From Nitzschia sp. pyKryTriq1 (Eukaryota; Bacillariophyta; Bacillariophyceae; Bacillariales; Bacillariaceae), in NCBI GenBank assembly GCA_956465555.1, contig OY101120.1:1178001-1242000 (forward strand): DNA of 64,000 nucleotides. The letters are read 5' to 3'. The translations under genes and the position numbers were made by a program. The notes below the pieces were generated by a model. The model had not been told where the DNA came from, did no database searches, and worked only from the letters and a program-made list of their open reading frames with translations. Shown piece after piece: positions 10,974 through 21,309 of this stretch; position 1 is the first letter of the stretch; each line of letters opens with the position of its first letter.

Positions 10974-12385
10974 TCATGTGGATGTCACACAAACGGGGGA
11001 AAGATCCATCGGTGCAGAAATGTTGTTCTTTGCTTCATTCTTCTTCGGGGAGTCTGGAGCCTCGTGTAGAGAAGTGCCTTCATCTTCTTGACACTGTGCA
11101 CTCATGCTGTATACATACCACAATCGATGACGAACACCGTCAAGCTTCTTTTGGTCTAGATGCAGCTCAAAGGACTGCTGCAGAAGGTCAATGAAGGAAG
11201 ACTGTCTTGCCTCGATTGCGGTTGAGTCCTCTAAGCCCTCAATGGCGTTGAGTATAGCAGCAGCTGCAACTATAGGCTTTTCCGTCGAGACAAAGTTGTA
11301 GTCGTATAGTGCAAGTTCGGCGAAGAATGTCGCTCTTTGTTGAACACACGAGACGACGTGGGGATCCTCCGAGATGGTCAAAGCCGTGCAGAACGGCTCG
11401 ATGAAACACTGCACTGTGGGAGGGTTGACACGCCACGCCAATGCTTTCAGAATGAGCATTTCCATCTCTACAATATGTCGTTCCTCAAATTCGCCACGAC
11501 TTAGCTCAACAAGATTCAGAAGGGTGATCTTCCTCGTGTTGAATATCTTCGTAGCCATGTACAAGCTGGTCATGGCTGCTAGCTTGAATGCCGTTCTATC
11601 GCAGTTGCACCGGTCGACAAAACGGTCCAGATACGAAAAGGCAACCGCTACAACCTCTCTTCCAGTCTTGAAATGATCGCAAACGCGATACGTCCATTCA
11701 CCTGAGGAGTCGCAGAAGCAACAGGGGGGGGAAGTATGAGTGCAAAGTCCAATGAGAGATCTACCGTATAAGTCATGCAGGCAAGCATATACAGTTGAGA
11801 GAGTACACCAGGAAACACCAGGCAAAAGAAGAGTCTGGTTCGAGGTGGTCAGCAATGACAAGAGCAGGGGGCGAAATCGCTGGTGTGATCCCAATTCATG
11901 ATTGCTAGCTGGGGTGGTCGATTCTTTCTACCCATCAGTAGTCCTCGGTGGCGGAGAGCGTTTTCGTTCTTTCAGGGTGCCCTCGATCAGCTACTTTTTC
12001 TTTCCCTTTCCACGCTCGTTCATTCCACCACTCATCCCATATATTCGTTATTCCTCTATTGCTACTGTGGCCCCTACAACGATCAGAGTTCAAGGTCGAG
12101 GACCCCTGAGAAGTACTCACACATTTTCTCACGACACACCGCATCCACCGAATCCTCAGCCATCAACGTTGGGCAGTCGTCTTCATCATCGATTTGCTGG
12201 GGCTTTGCCGAACCATTTCTCGCTGAGCGGCGCGAAAGATAGTCGGTACATTTGTAGCAAGAGTCATCTTGCGACGCCATCACTTGAACCTTCTCAACCA
12301 GATCCATTGATGTGGTTGGAGATTCTACGGAACAATTGCCAAGATTCTTCATTTTCAAGCCTAAAACAGGAGGGCCAGAGATCAT
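10974..12385 (-). CDS. Cyclin (cyclin N-terminal box; diatom-expanded type)
   Basis: Regulatory subunit of a cyclin-dependent kinase. Two exons on the minus strand, 12385-12121 and 11701-10974, with a 419-nt intron; splicing gives CREKMCEWTYRVCDHF in frame (phase 1), matching the M-x-x-W-x-x-x-V/I-x-D/H core at the start of the cyclin box. About 330 aa. The first exon carries SCYKCTDYLSR upstream of the box, a layout I associate with diatom cyclins (from memory). The cyclin fold continues through AVAFSYLDRF, LAAMTSLYMATKIF and VEMEMLILKALAWRVNPPT. The contiguous minus-strand frame from 11894 reads into the intron and gives a false N-terminus. The start codon is uncertain: 12385, or a later Met such as that of MASQDDSCY. 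Confidence 0.82.
11702..12120 (-). other. Long intron of the cyclin gene
   Basis: Donor T|GTGAGT at 12120 and acceptor CCTCAG at 11702 on the minus strand. At 419 nt it is several times longer than the other introns here. A pyrimidine-rich tract with a G-run on the opposite strand lies near the acceptor. Confidence 0.75.
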
Positions 12386-13177
12386 GGTTGACGCAGCAGA
12401 AATAGAAACTACCAGCTACACAGTCCTTGGAAAGTAAAGTAAGTGCGAAGCTACCTCGAACTTTGTAGACAACCAAAACGATTATTTCCTTCCGAGTATT
12501 GAATGACAACAACATCGCCATTGGCAGTGCAAATATGGATGGCGCCTTCTTATCTTGCTACCGGTAGCAATCGTGCCCACATAGAGAATGGTCTCCTCTA
12601 TACCGACACGTATATGTTCATATTGACTCGCGATATTGGCATCGAATCAAAATACCAGCAGTGAAGTTCGATCGTGATCCTCAAATTCAAATAGATACGT
12701 AAATCAAACTTGAAATATATAATATCGCGATTGAAATGGGATCTCTGCCATTTTTATTTAGAGACAGGCGATAAGTTGCATCCGACTTTTCCGGGATTTA
12801 CTTTCCCGCCGTGTTGCCGAGAGCTGCACGAAGTACACTACCGGTACGATGGGGCGGGGAGGGTGAAAAGCTACCGGTACCAGGTACCGGTACGAGTACA
12901 GTACTACTCTCTAGCTAGTAGAGTAGAATGGAAAGAACAGACGCGAGACGCGAGACGCGAGACCCACCAGATTTTATCATAACCCTCCCCTTTTGTTTGT
13001 ATATCGGCATTCATCTGTCATCTGGAGTCGTCTGCAGTCGTCTGCAGTCTGCAGGTTGAAAAGATTCGACACTCGACATGTACCGTACAGATTGAGGAGT
13101 GAGGAAAGTGAAGTTTAATTTCTTCTTGTAGCTTGGGACTGGGATATTTCCACCCGGAATTTTGGAATTTGTGAAAA
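12386..13177. promoter_or_regulatory. Divergent promoter region, cyclin / Maf
   Basis: About 790 bases between two divergently transcribed genes. Contains a GTACCGGTAC-type cluster at 12835-12905, three tandem copies of acgcgag at 12941-12961, and gtcgtctgca repeats at 13027-13054. No gene seen. The promoter assignment is by position only. Confidence 0.5.
12835..12905. repeat. GTACCGGTAC-type palindrome cluster in a divergent promoter
   Basis: Includes ctaccggtaccaggtaccgg and neighbouring GTAC units. Same motif family as at 3900-4245. Confidence 0.75.
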
Positions 13178-14127
13178 GTGGGCTTGATGATTTATAGTCC
13201 AGCGAGATCCTTGAGAATCGTACTTGCACTAACTTCAATACGCGTCGGAGTCGACGGCTTTGTGTTGGGTAATACTGGGATCCGAAAGAATATCTCTGCA
13301 GGCCACAATCTTCAAGTAATGTCGGATGCCGCTGACGGCAGTGATCCCTTGCTGCTTGTTTCCCTACTGGAAAAGATCGGGTTGGATGATTCCGCCAAGG
13401 TTCGCTTAGTGTTGGCAAGTCAATCGCCACGGAGAAGAGAAATATTGGATATGATGATGCTCAAGGGAAAATACCTCGTTGAAACCCCTCCTTTGGATGA
13501 GTCAAAACTCCAGCGAGAACTGACAGACAAAGGCATCACTTCTGCTGAGTACACGTGCAAACTTGCCGAGGCTAAAGCATTGGCTCTTGCTCAGTTCCAT
13601 CTGGACGAGAAAAAGAAGGAAGGAAATATCATCCCGACCTTTTACTTGGGGAGCGACACAGTTGTCGAGCTTGATGAAGCCATTCTCGAAAAACCGAAAG
13701 ACCCATCTCATGCAAAGAAAATGCTCGCTTTGATGAGTGGTCGGCAGCACCATGTACACACGGGAGTTGCTGTATACAGGCTCCAAGGGAAGGACATTTC
13801 ACTAGTTTCGTCCTTCACCGACACGGCCACTGTCACTTTTTGCAACCTGAGCCCAGAGACTATAGATGCCTACGTTGCGACAGGAGAACCGCTAGACAAG
13901 GCCGGTACGTTTACAGCAAAGATTCCACCTCATACCGACGATCGTCGCCTTTTACTTTTGGAGCTCACACATTGAAATCCAATACATGAGTAGGATCCTA
14001 TGGCATACAGGGTGTAGGCGGACAACTTGTTACTAGTTTGACTGGAGACTTCTTCACTGTAATGGGACTACCGATGCACCGGACGAGCACTCTGCTCGCA
14101 AAGGCAATTTCCAAAGAACTAGGATAA
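13178..14127 (+). CDS. Maf-like nucleoside triphosphate pyrophosphatase
   Basis: House-cleaning enzyme of the Maf/HAM1-like fold that hydrolyses non-canonical or modified nucleoside triphosphates. Two exons, 13178-13904 and 13994-14127 (89-nt intron, phase 1), 286 aa. Family motifs are all visible: LASQSPRRREIL (phosphate-binding loop), LGSDTVVELDEAILEKP (the catalytic Asp), KMLALMSGRQHHVHTGV, and, across the intron, EPLDKAGSYGIQGVGG then FFTVMGLP. The uninterrupted frame to 13975 runs into the intron and loses the conserved GIQG motif. About 65 residues precede the catalytic domain, starting with a hydrophobic segment, so organelle or secretory routing is possible but unresolved. It is convergent with the thioredoxin-like gene, 105 bp apart. 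Confidence 0.92.
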
Positions 14128-14232
14128 TCGATTGAAAAAACACATGCGAGACATTTCCCTTGATGCGGTTTATAAATATAGCCCTTAGCACGTGACCCTC
14201 ATCACATAAGAGGTGGCTCTTTTTACTCTCCA

Positions 14233-14744
14233 CTAGGCTTTGCAGAATTGTCCGAATTTGGCTACAATCTCTAAATAATGTGTCTCTCCGAACAATCGAG
14301 CAACAGGGTTTCCGTCTTGGAAAAGAATCATGGAAGGAGACTAAGCAGAAAGAATCATAATCTGAGCAAATCTGACTCTGGTGTTTCCGTACGATTCCAT
14401 ATGGCACTTGGGCAGTGCAAATTTGGACTTACCTTGGTATCACAATCCCATTTCTTGGCAAGCTCGGGGTAGTCTTGTTGTTTGATGCTGACCAAAGTCG
14501 CCCTATCCTTTAGCAGTGCCTTTGCCCGAAAAATATCATCCTTGATGACAGCTTCCGTATTAGCGTCGTAGAAGTTGATGAGGACAGGTTTGTCGACAGG
14601 AAACTTGGCAAGGATCTCATCCATCGAGTTATATTTGGCGAGCAGATTGGTGGGTCCTCGGGTGCTTGCCGGGACGACGGTAGGCACAAAACCCTGAACC
14701 GAAGCGACTACGGCCAAAAGAGCTGAGACAAGAGAAAATTTCAT
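14233..14744 (-). CDS. Small plastid-routed thioredoxin-fold protein lacking the CxxC motif
   Basis: Two minus-strand exons, 14744-14433 and 14340-14233, with a 92-nt intron (phase 0), give 139 aa. The N-terminus has a signal peptide core and an SVQGFVP cleavage motif, as in plastid proteins of algae with complex plastids. The thioredoxin fold is supported by DKPVLINFYDA (beta strand before the active site), DCDTK|SPSMILFQDG (cis-Pro region across the intron) and a C-terminal helix. Aligning FYDANTEAV with the usual F-W-A-x-W-C-G-P-C puts Thr63 and Val66 in place of the two catalytic Cys, so disulfide exchange is unlikely. Isolated Cys remain (WDCD and near the C-terminus). Biological role unknown. 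Confidence 0.8.
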
Positions 14745-14942
14745 ATTGCTGGTAAAGGTGTGGGAAAATGGAACTTAAGTCAATAATGCGATCGTTGATG
14801 GATATTGGATATCCTTCGGCCCTCGCTCCTCGTCGCACCGCCTCCCATGCATGATCATGAAGCAATGAGCAAGCAAAGAGATCGGAAAAGAAATCTCGAG
14901 AAGCGAGAAGAGAAGATGCGCCACGTGGATCCCTACTAAGCC

Positions 14943-15436
14943 ATGAGCGCCAACAGTCAGTCAGCTGTCCCGTCGAATGCCAATAAGCTTGCCGGAGGAA
15001 GGACAGACTGGATGCCCATAAACGATTTACGACTGTTGAGGCGTGCTGCGGAAGGCAAAAATGTGTCGATGATTCGTTATGATCTTGCCAAAAATAGACT
15101 CTCTTACGGTCGTTGCTCCAAAATATTTAGGCTGGTTTGGACCCGGCCGGCGCTCGGATGCAGTTCAGGATGCACGATCCGCGTCTTCCGCCAAACTCGC
15201 TGAGCGCTAAAATCATCGATCATCTTCTCCCCTTGCTTTTTCGAATTTTCACTTGGATAGACGAAACAGCACACAGCTACATAGAGACGACGGAGTACCG
15301 TACGGATCTGAAAGCATCACAAATACTCTACCGGTATCAATTGTATCGTAGGAATATCCTTGCTCCGCAGGAGTACATTGAAAGGATAAACAAGCGACAA
15401 TCGATTATCCGCCCTGCACTGCGTACTCCGGACTAG
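14943..15436 (+). CDS. Unrecognised small gene, structure uncertain
   Basis: An ATG ORF (14943-15203) overlaps a second open frame (15131-15436). A 68-nt intron from 15063 to 15130 (weak donor GTGTCG, acceptor ATTTAG) would join them into about 141 aa running EGKN|AGLDPAGARMQ. The joined product is basic and hydrophilic with a helical-looking middle (HLLPLLFRIFTWIDE) and an Arg-rich end (LYRRNILAPQEYIERINKRQ). I recognise no family. The divergent spacing to the thioredoxin-like gene (about 200 bp) and the tight spacing to the next gene make a short real gene plausible. The donor is poor, so a chance pair of ORFs cannot be excluded. Confidence 0.35.
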
Positions 15437-15472
15437 TTTCTGCTACTAGCTAGCAACGAGATACGAAAAGCC

Positions 15473-17281
15473 ATGTTTAGGTTTCGAGATGGAAAGTGGG
15501 CAGCGAGCCTCCTTTTCTGGTCACTCCTCGCTCAGCACCGAGCCCTAGCGCAAGATGTCTTTCAGTGTCCTCTTTGCGGCGAAGACAAGGAGCTCACAAA
15601 CCCAGACGGCGTCGTTACAGTTCCTCAAAACGGAGACTTTCCCTGTGCTACGCTCGTGGGTTTGGCCGAACAGGGTAACATCGATGCGGCCACTTGCGCG
15701 TTTTTACAGCCCTTTGTGCTATCGCCGTGTGGGTGCAGGGACCCAGTGCCCGTCAACGGGACAGCGTCGCCCACCGAGTTTCCCACCATGGCCCCATCAT
15801 TTGGTCCGCCTCCGTCCTGCTATACCGACCTGAACAACATTCTTCAACGAGAATCGTCCTTCACGCAGCAAGAGATCCAGACCGGAAGGACCTACATTCT
15901 TTGCCCTGATACGGTGTACTTTATGGGAAGATTAACTCCTACCGGGGGATACGAAGATGGCTTCGATGGGATCATTCCAAGACCCAATGTCCACTATCAA
16001 TGCGGAGAAAGCGGGTCCTCGTCAAACAACTGCAGACTTCTCGACGGGACGTTTCCTATCTTCAGCTTTGGAGGGGATGCTGCACACACCAATGTGACAT
16101 TCCAAGGATTGACCATTGAATCGGCTGCTGGAGGCGGAGTGCTGGCGGCGATGCCGGGAGACTTGAACTTTGTAGACTGTATTTTCAAGGTGAGCACAAA
16201 AATTCATCGAACTGCGGCAACTTTCTGCTTGCGAAACTTTGTCTCAAACATAAGTTGCTGGATCCTATTTTGAAGAATCATGAAAACATTGGTCCGGTAC
16301 ATATTCTTTTCGATAGCCCTTCTGCTCGTAGATCATTGCGCAACAGTGGGGTGCAGAACGACGCTGATTTGCCTGGCTTTGTCAAGTCTTATACCGAGGG
16401 GGGGGTTCGCGGTTTGGCTGACAGGCTGGCCCAGGAGGAGGAGCAGGATTCGAATACACAAGAGGACGATCGTCAGCTTCAGGGATCTCCTGATCTTAAT
16501 TCATTGACACTCAGTTTCAGGCAGTGTATTTTTGAAGTAAGTTGAAATCGTAGCCTTCCCTCGTCAAACAAATTGGATGTGTGTGTGTGTGTATGTATCA
16601 TTCTCACTCTTCTTTTTTGACAGGGAAACAAGCTGGTGGGAGCCTTTGCGAACTCGGGCATGGTTACTAGCGTAACTCCCGAAACCAATCTCATTTTTGA
16701 GGACGTTGTCTTTCGCAACAACGACTATGGAGACGTCACACTGAAGGTAAGCTCAAGTCTGATATTATGGAAATATTCAATTCGCTATTACTGATGCTTA
16801 CTTCTTTCTTTTTTTCTTTCTTTCGCAGAATTACACATCCGCAATTCTTAGTAGAGGCCCGCTGACGTTGAGGAATACATGCTTCGTTGATAATACATTT
16901 ATTCGGGATGCTTCTGTAATCGCCTTCGGAGACTTGGATTCCAGCAACAATTATGTGAGTCCCTCAGACGATAAGCTTCTGTCTTGCCCCTTCGTTGCAA
17001 CTTTCGCGGCCGAAGCTGAGTTTGAGTTAGGGACAGGCTTTATTTGCAGTGACTCCGACTTGGAGTCGTGTCAAGCGGATATCCCATCTACTTCTCCTCC
17101 CCAACCGACACCAGGGGATCAGCCCACTCGAATCCCTGTTCCGCGAGCAACGTTAGCCCCGGTTGTGCCTCCGATGAACAGCCCGACCAAAGCTCCCGGT
17201 TCAGCAGGTTCCACTTCATTTTCTTTGTGTGCTACCTACGTGGCTGTCATTGCAGGACTTGGCTTTGTTCTCGTTCTGTGA
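15473..17281 (+). CDS. Secreted beta-helix protein with N-terminal six-Cys domain and hydrophobic tail
   Basis: Four exons, 15473-16189, 16276-16536, 16624-16746 and 16829-17281, all joined in phase 0, give 517 aa. After a signal peptide (ending near HRALAQ) comes one copy of the same six-Cys domain as in the gene at 5797: CPLCGEDKE to PCGC, again with 16 and 10 residues between Cys 3-4 and 4-5. A Pro-rich spacer leads to a region resembling right-handed beta-helix (pectin-lyase-like) proteins, with repeated strand-turn units such as NVTFQGLTIES, LNFVDCIFK, LSFRQCIFE and LIFEDVVFRNN. A Ser/Thr/Pro stalk and a C-terminal hydrophobic stretch (VAVIAGLGFVLVL) suggest GPI or membrane anchoring at the cell surface. 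The exact function is unknown; exon 2's acceptor (GAAG at 16275) is the least certain junction. Confidence 0.75.
16579..16592 (+). repeat. (GT)n microsatellite in an intron
   Basis: Seven GT units inside intron 2 of the beta-helix gene. Confidence 0.8.
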
Positions 17282-18418
17282 GTTTCCTGAGGGTCCTTCT
17301 AGCAAAAAATCCTGGTACTCTCCTCCTCCTCTCTAGAGAACATTAATCGTAAATTCTGGATTCCGGTATAGCAAATCATACCAAAAGACCCTCTCTACTA
17401 GAGGGCGCAGACTTAGACTCGAATGCTGTGGTAGAGCTCTCTGCTAGCTAGTAGCAGAGATAGAGAGTATGGATACTCTCGGAGCAGAGGAGTGAGTGAC
17501 GAGAGATTGCTCGAAAACTATCGGGTCAACAAATGTTTTGTTAGACTACATAGCTCGATGATGATTCTTCACTTGTTTGTCATCGGGGGGGGGAGCGCGC
17601 ACCGGCTCGCGCCTGCACACTGAACATGCAACAAGCTACCGGTACAGTACCAGTAGCCGAGTCGTCGTCTTAGGGAATACGTGGATTCCTACGTACAGAC
17701 TCGGCCTCCCTCTCACGCCTTGTTCTCCGCATCTCCACGTGGAAGCCTCTCCTTAGCTCTGAGCAATCTAAAAATGGTCTGTACCGGTACGAGTGTACCA
17801 CTTGGCAGGTAACGGGGTGCTACTGTAAGACCGAGGACCGAGCCCAATATTCTGATTGAATTTGGGTTGGTACAGTAGTGAGTAGTGCTCTCCTTGCCAG
17901 TGTGGGCGGGTGGGAAAGCTTTTTACTCTACTCTTCTAGATTCATTCCGGCGATACGAGGCTTGTCAATGCGTCGAATTGTCACTGTACAGTACCAGGTA
18001 CCGGTACAGTAGAAAGCACTTGGTGCGGTGTGCAAGAGGTAGTATGCCGTATTACCTCTTGCGGTGTGGCAGCCAGCCAAGCAAGCCAAAATAGGGGGGC
18101 GATAAATACCGGTACAGACGTGCACCCCGATTTCTGTTTTGCCCTCCGATCTTTTTGACCAAAATCTGACCCAACTTCCAACCGGCGGGGAACGTCATCC
18201 ATCGATGTATTTTGCTTCTCTCGCCCCTCGCTCCCATGAATGACAACAGACAACGAACAAACCCAATGAATCATCATCAGCTGTCTGTCAGTGTTCGCTA
18301 CTGAACGAGTAAGGTTTGATCACAACCTGCTGCTTGCTATAGAAAAGTATTTCGATTTTCAAGTACTTTACAATCATACGATAGTTCCGAATCATCGCGT
18401 CCCTACTAGTAGAGACAA
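17282..18418. promoter_or_regulatory. Intergenic region upstream of the lumenal protein gene
   Basis: About 1.1 kb with GTACCGGTAC-type motifs at 17635-17652, 17780-17800, 17985-18010 and 18107-18115, a short (GAGA/CTCT) palindromic stretch near 17430-17470, and a G-run at 17586-17593. No ORF with recognisable content. Confidence 0.5.
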
Positions 18419-19144
18419 ATGAAGAATCTCGCGTTGTTGTCGTTCTTCTTGACACTGAGTGAAACACTGGCGTTCGCACCATCCAGAGTCGAACTTCCAG
18501 CTCAGACGGCATTGTTCAGTCATCATGTCGATCGGCGACTTTTGCTCAAATCAACAATTCCTGCATGTTTAGGGGTCGCTGCCTTGTTTACAGGCGAACT
18601 GCCGGCGGTTGCTGCCGGCACACCGCCAAGTGCAGACGAGCTTGCCCGCGTCAAGAAAGGTTACGAACAGATCCAATACCTTCTCGCCAATTTTGAGCAG
18701 GAGACAACTGTTTGTAAAGAAAACGGAGGGGAGTGCAAACGAGATGCAGAACCTATACGCAGAGGTAAGTAATGATTGCCGGAGAGCCGTCATGGTTTGT
18801 CGAAGATTCGTGGCGACTAATATAGTGAATTTTGATGCCTCCGACCTTCAGTTCTAGGACTCCGAAGTACTACCGATCCATTGTTTCAGATCGATAAGGT
18901 TTTCGTAAAAGTCAAAAACATGGACTTAGATCCCGACAAGCTCGAGTCATTCTTTGAAGCGACGGAAGACTGGAATTCAGCCATGACTATGAGCAACTCC
19001 ATGGCATTTATTAGCCAGTTCGGTGAATATAATCCCGGAGGTGGCAAAGACGAGGTTCTCAAGTATTTGAATGAGAGTAAAAAGCAAGTTGAACTTGCTT
19101 CGAAGTCTTTGCGGACAATCATGGATTGTCTTGGTATGGAATAG
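18419..19144 (+). CDS. Predicted thylakoid-lumen protein with PsbQ-like helical domain
   Basis: Two exons, 18419-18764 and 18852-19144 (87-nt intron, phase 1), 212 aa. The N-terminus looks tripartite: a signal peptide ending in the plastid motif AFAP, a transit region, then a second hydrophobic segment with an Arg pair (DRRLLLKSTIPACLGVAAL) ending in AVAA, typical of lumen targeting. The mature part is all-helical: RVKKGYEQIQYLLANFEQE, two Cys, then LGLRSTTDPLFQIDK and helices ending TIMDCLGME. I recall similar proteins in many algae with complex plastids, with the pattern Y/LL..W/FE..T..C...STxDPLY, and a PsbQ-like four-helix bundle is likely. The specific role (photosystem II extrinsic factor or other) is not established from sequence. 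Confidence 0.72.
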
Positions 19145-20373
19145 ACCTTTTACCTAGATGGGGAGCTCCTCCCATTTACTGCACGCCCATTGGTTTAGAA
19201 ATCACAGTCAGTAGCCAGAGAATGATATGCCGTTGCGAAGAGGAGAAATCACCATGCCTGTGCCCAATCCCTTATTGTAGGCTACATTATTGCAGCATAG
19301 TACTGTAGATATTCCGCCGTCCCTGTTGGACAGGCACCATCATCAACTCATCCAACACAATCGGTTGGTGCTGACTTTGTTGTACCAGCGATAGCCCCTG
19401 AACTACATACGGTGGTAGCATGAGAGTTGAGACTCACATCGATCATACTACAAGTGGGAAGGGCACTTGTACAGAAGGATATCTACTATTTTCTGCTGCT
19501 CTCGTTGCGCTAAAGTATTAGGAGTAGTATCGAAGAAGAAGAATCATCATCATCATCTATATCTCGCGAGGTTGTAGTCCCGTCGAGCATTAAACATGGT
19601 CGATACACGAGTATCGAACTACCGTACGTAGTACGGACCTTGCACCAAATCCAGCAAAACATCGACATCCATCCAATATTCTTCGAAGTTTCACCAACTT
19701 GACCATGACACTCGGTACCGGGTACTTGTACCCTGAACAATGAATCCTACCGCCTACTACTGTAGCACAAATTATCAGGAGTAAAGGCAAGATCCATTAT
19801 GGTGACGTCTCGAACACAATGTTCGAGCACTACAGCTCACATAGCCGTAGTATCGACCTATTGAAACTTGCTACGCACCTGTCTTGAGAACACTCCAAGC
19901 ACAAGATCCCAACGGTATCTAGTTCATGGGCCGTTAGTGAATCTATGGTACGTTCAATGTTTTTCCTGGCGCCTACTAGATATGGATGACAGTTATAGCA
20001 ATAGCTTGGCCAGTGACGATTCGATTCGCCGTTATTTCCACTTTACCGTGAGCGATTTACGAATCAGACCACAATTATCTGAGGCCCAACTAAAGTTATG
20101 ATAGAACTGCAGCATGTCTAAAGTCGCCATACGAGTATGTCTCTGCTTTCCATTCCGATGATTCACTATAAAGTTTGAGATCACGACAAATGCGTGCATT
20201 TGAGAGAGTGACAATTTTAATTCTTGCTGAGGTTTTGTGATTGCAATCCAACTCATTTCTAGCTATGTTGTGATGTGTTCTTCTCGTCTTACCGTTAGTT
20301 TGTTTAATTTTCAATGTGCGTATAGGGATCCAGAAGCGTGTCAATTCAATGATTACGAATTTATGCAATTATG
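19145..20373. other. Intergenic region, no supported gene
   Basis: About 1.2 kb. A short ggtaccgggtacttgtacc motif lies at 19715-19732. The longest ORFs are short and featureless. It is bounded by the 3' end of the lumenal gene on the left and the 3' end of a cyclin on the right. Confidence 0.55.
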
Positions 20374-21309
20374 CTATGTATCTAGAGGCTCCAGGCCCGA
20401 AAAGAGCTGGGGGGATCTTGGAGACAGCTTGTTTCTTTGTTGATAGTTTGGCCATACAGAGGACTTGTCATTAGTGTGAAATCGAGGGTCCTGTTGAGCC
20501 GATACATCGCCAAGGATTTCACATATTCGGGTTGTCATGATTTCTTCTTCTGAGATCAGATTGCCAAGTTCCTTGATAGCTTGGAGAACATTGACATGAT
20601 TGCTTTTCAGCGCACAGTAGGTCGACATTCGAAGGAACCATATCTGGCGATTTCGGATCGAAAGTTCCGCATCAGTCCCCACAAACTCCGTTGCGAGCAA
20701 GAGCGAGGCGTATGCTACCTCCGATGGTAAAGACTGACTGCATATCATTGGTTGACAAGTAGCTACCTCGATCATCAGCTGGGAAATTTGCTGAACTTTA
20801 TCAAGGGTTTGGGGAGTAGTTTCATTTGGGAAAAGGCGTAGGAATTGGTGAACGAAACAGTTCGGCGTGGGAGGGTACAGGCGCCATTGCAGCTTAGTCA
20901 AGATTTGCAACTCCATCTGAACAATATCAGTGGCTGAGAACTGACTGGAGCACAGTTGAATGAGATCCTCCAGCGTTACCGACGTTGAAGAAGAATCCAT
21001 CACCTTGGTCGCAAGGAAAAGACATGTTACGGACACAACTTTAAACTCCAGTTGTGAACGAATCAAGCCTTGAGATATTGAAACATCCAAATAATAAGCA
21101 GTAATAGCGATTGTTTCTTTCGAAAGAACAGAGCATTTTGTGGTTAGGCCGTACATCCATTCCAAAATAGTCTTCCTCCACGAGGGCAGCACTACGAATT
21201 CGGTAGGATCATCTTGCTTTTTTGGCTGCTCGAGCGGTCTCTTGTACACGGTCCGTTCGCGAAGCTGCAGCTTGGAGACCACTTGATGCACTTGATCGCA
21301 AACACTCAT
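20374..21309 (-). CDS. Cyclin (diatom-expanded type), second copy in the window
   Basis: Single exon, 311 aa. Cyclin-box features in order: ILEWMYGLTTKC (first helix), ITAYYLDVSISQ, FKVVSVTCLFLATKV, then IVQMELQILTKLQWRLYPPTPNCFVHQFL and a C-terminal cyclin fold. The block from IVQMEL to NCFV parallels the cyclin at 10974 (IVEMEMLILKALAWRVNPPTVQCFI), so both belong to one subfamily although other helices have diverged strongly. Helix 1 is W-M rather than the usual M-R-x-x-L/I-x-x-W. The Ser/Pro-rich tail (NKLSPRSPQLF) carries possible CDK sites. Start taken as the first Met (MSVCDQVHQVV). Confidence 0.82.
   Translation of the reverse strand: MSVCDQVHQVVSKLQLRERTVYKRPLEQPKKQDDPTEFVVLPSWRKTILEWMYGLTTKCSVLSKETIAITAYYLDVSISQGLIRSQLEFKVVSVTCLFLATKVMDSSSTSVTLEDLIQLCSSQFSATDIVQMELQILTKLQWRLYPPTPNCFVHQFLRLFPNETTPQTLDKVQQISQLMIEVATCQPMICSQSLPSEVAYASLLLATEFVGTDAELSIRNRQIWFLRMSTYCALKSNHVNVLQAIKELGNLISEEEIMTTRICEILGDVSAQQDPRFHTNDKSSVWPNYQQRNKLSPRSPQLFSGLEPLDT

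Noticed and set aside
11702-11894. N-terminal extension of the cyclin frame to 11894
   Set aside because: It is intronic; splicing from 12121 restores the cyclin-box start.
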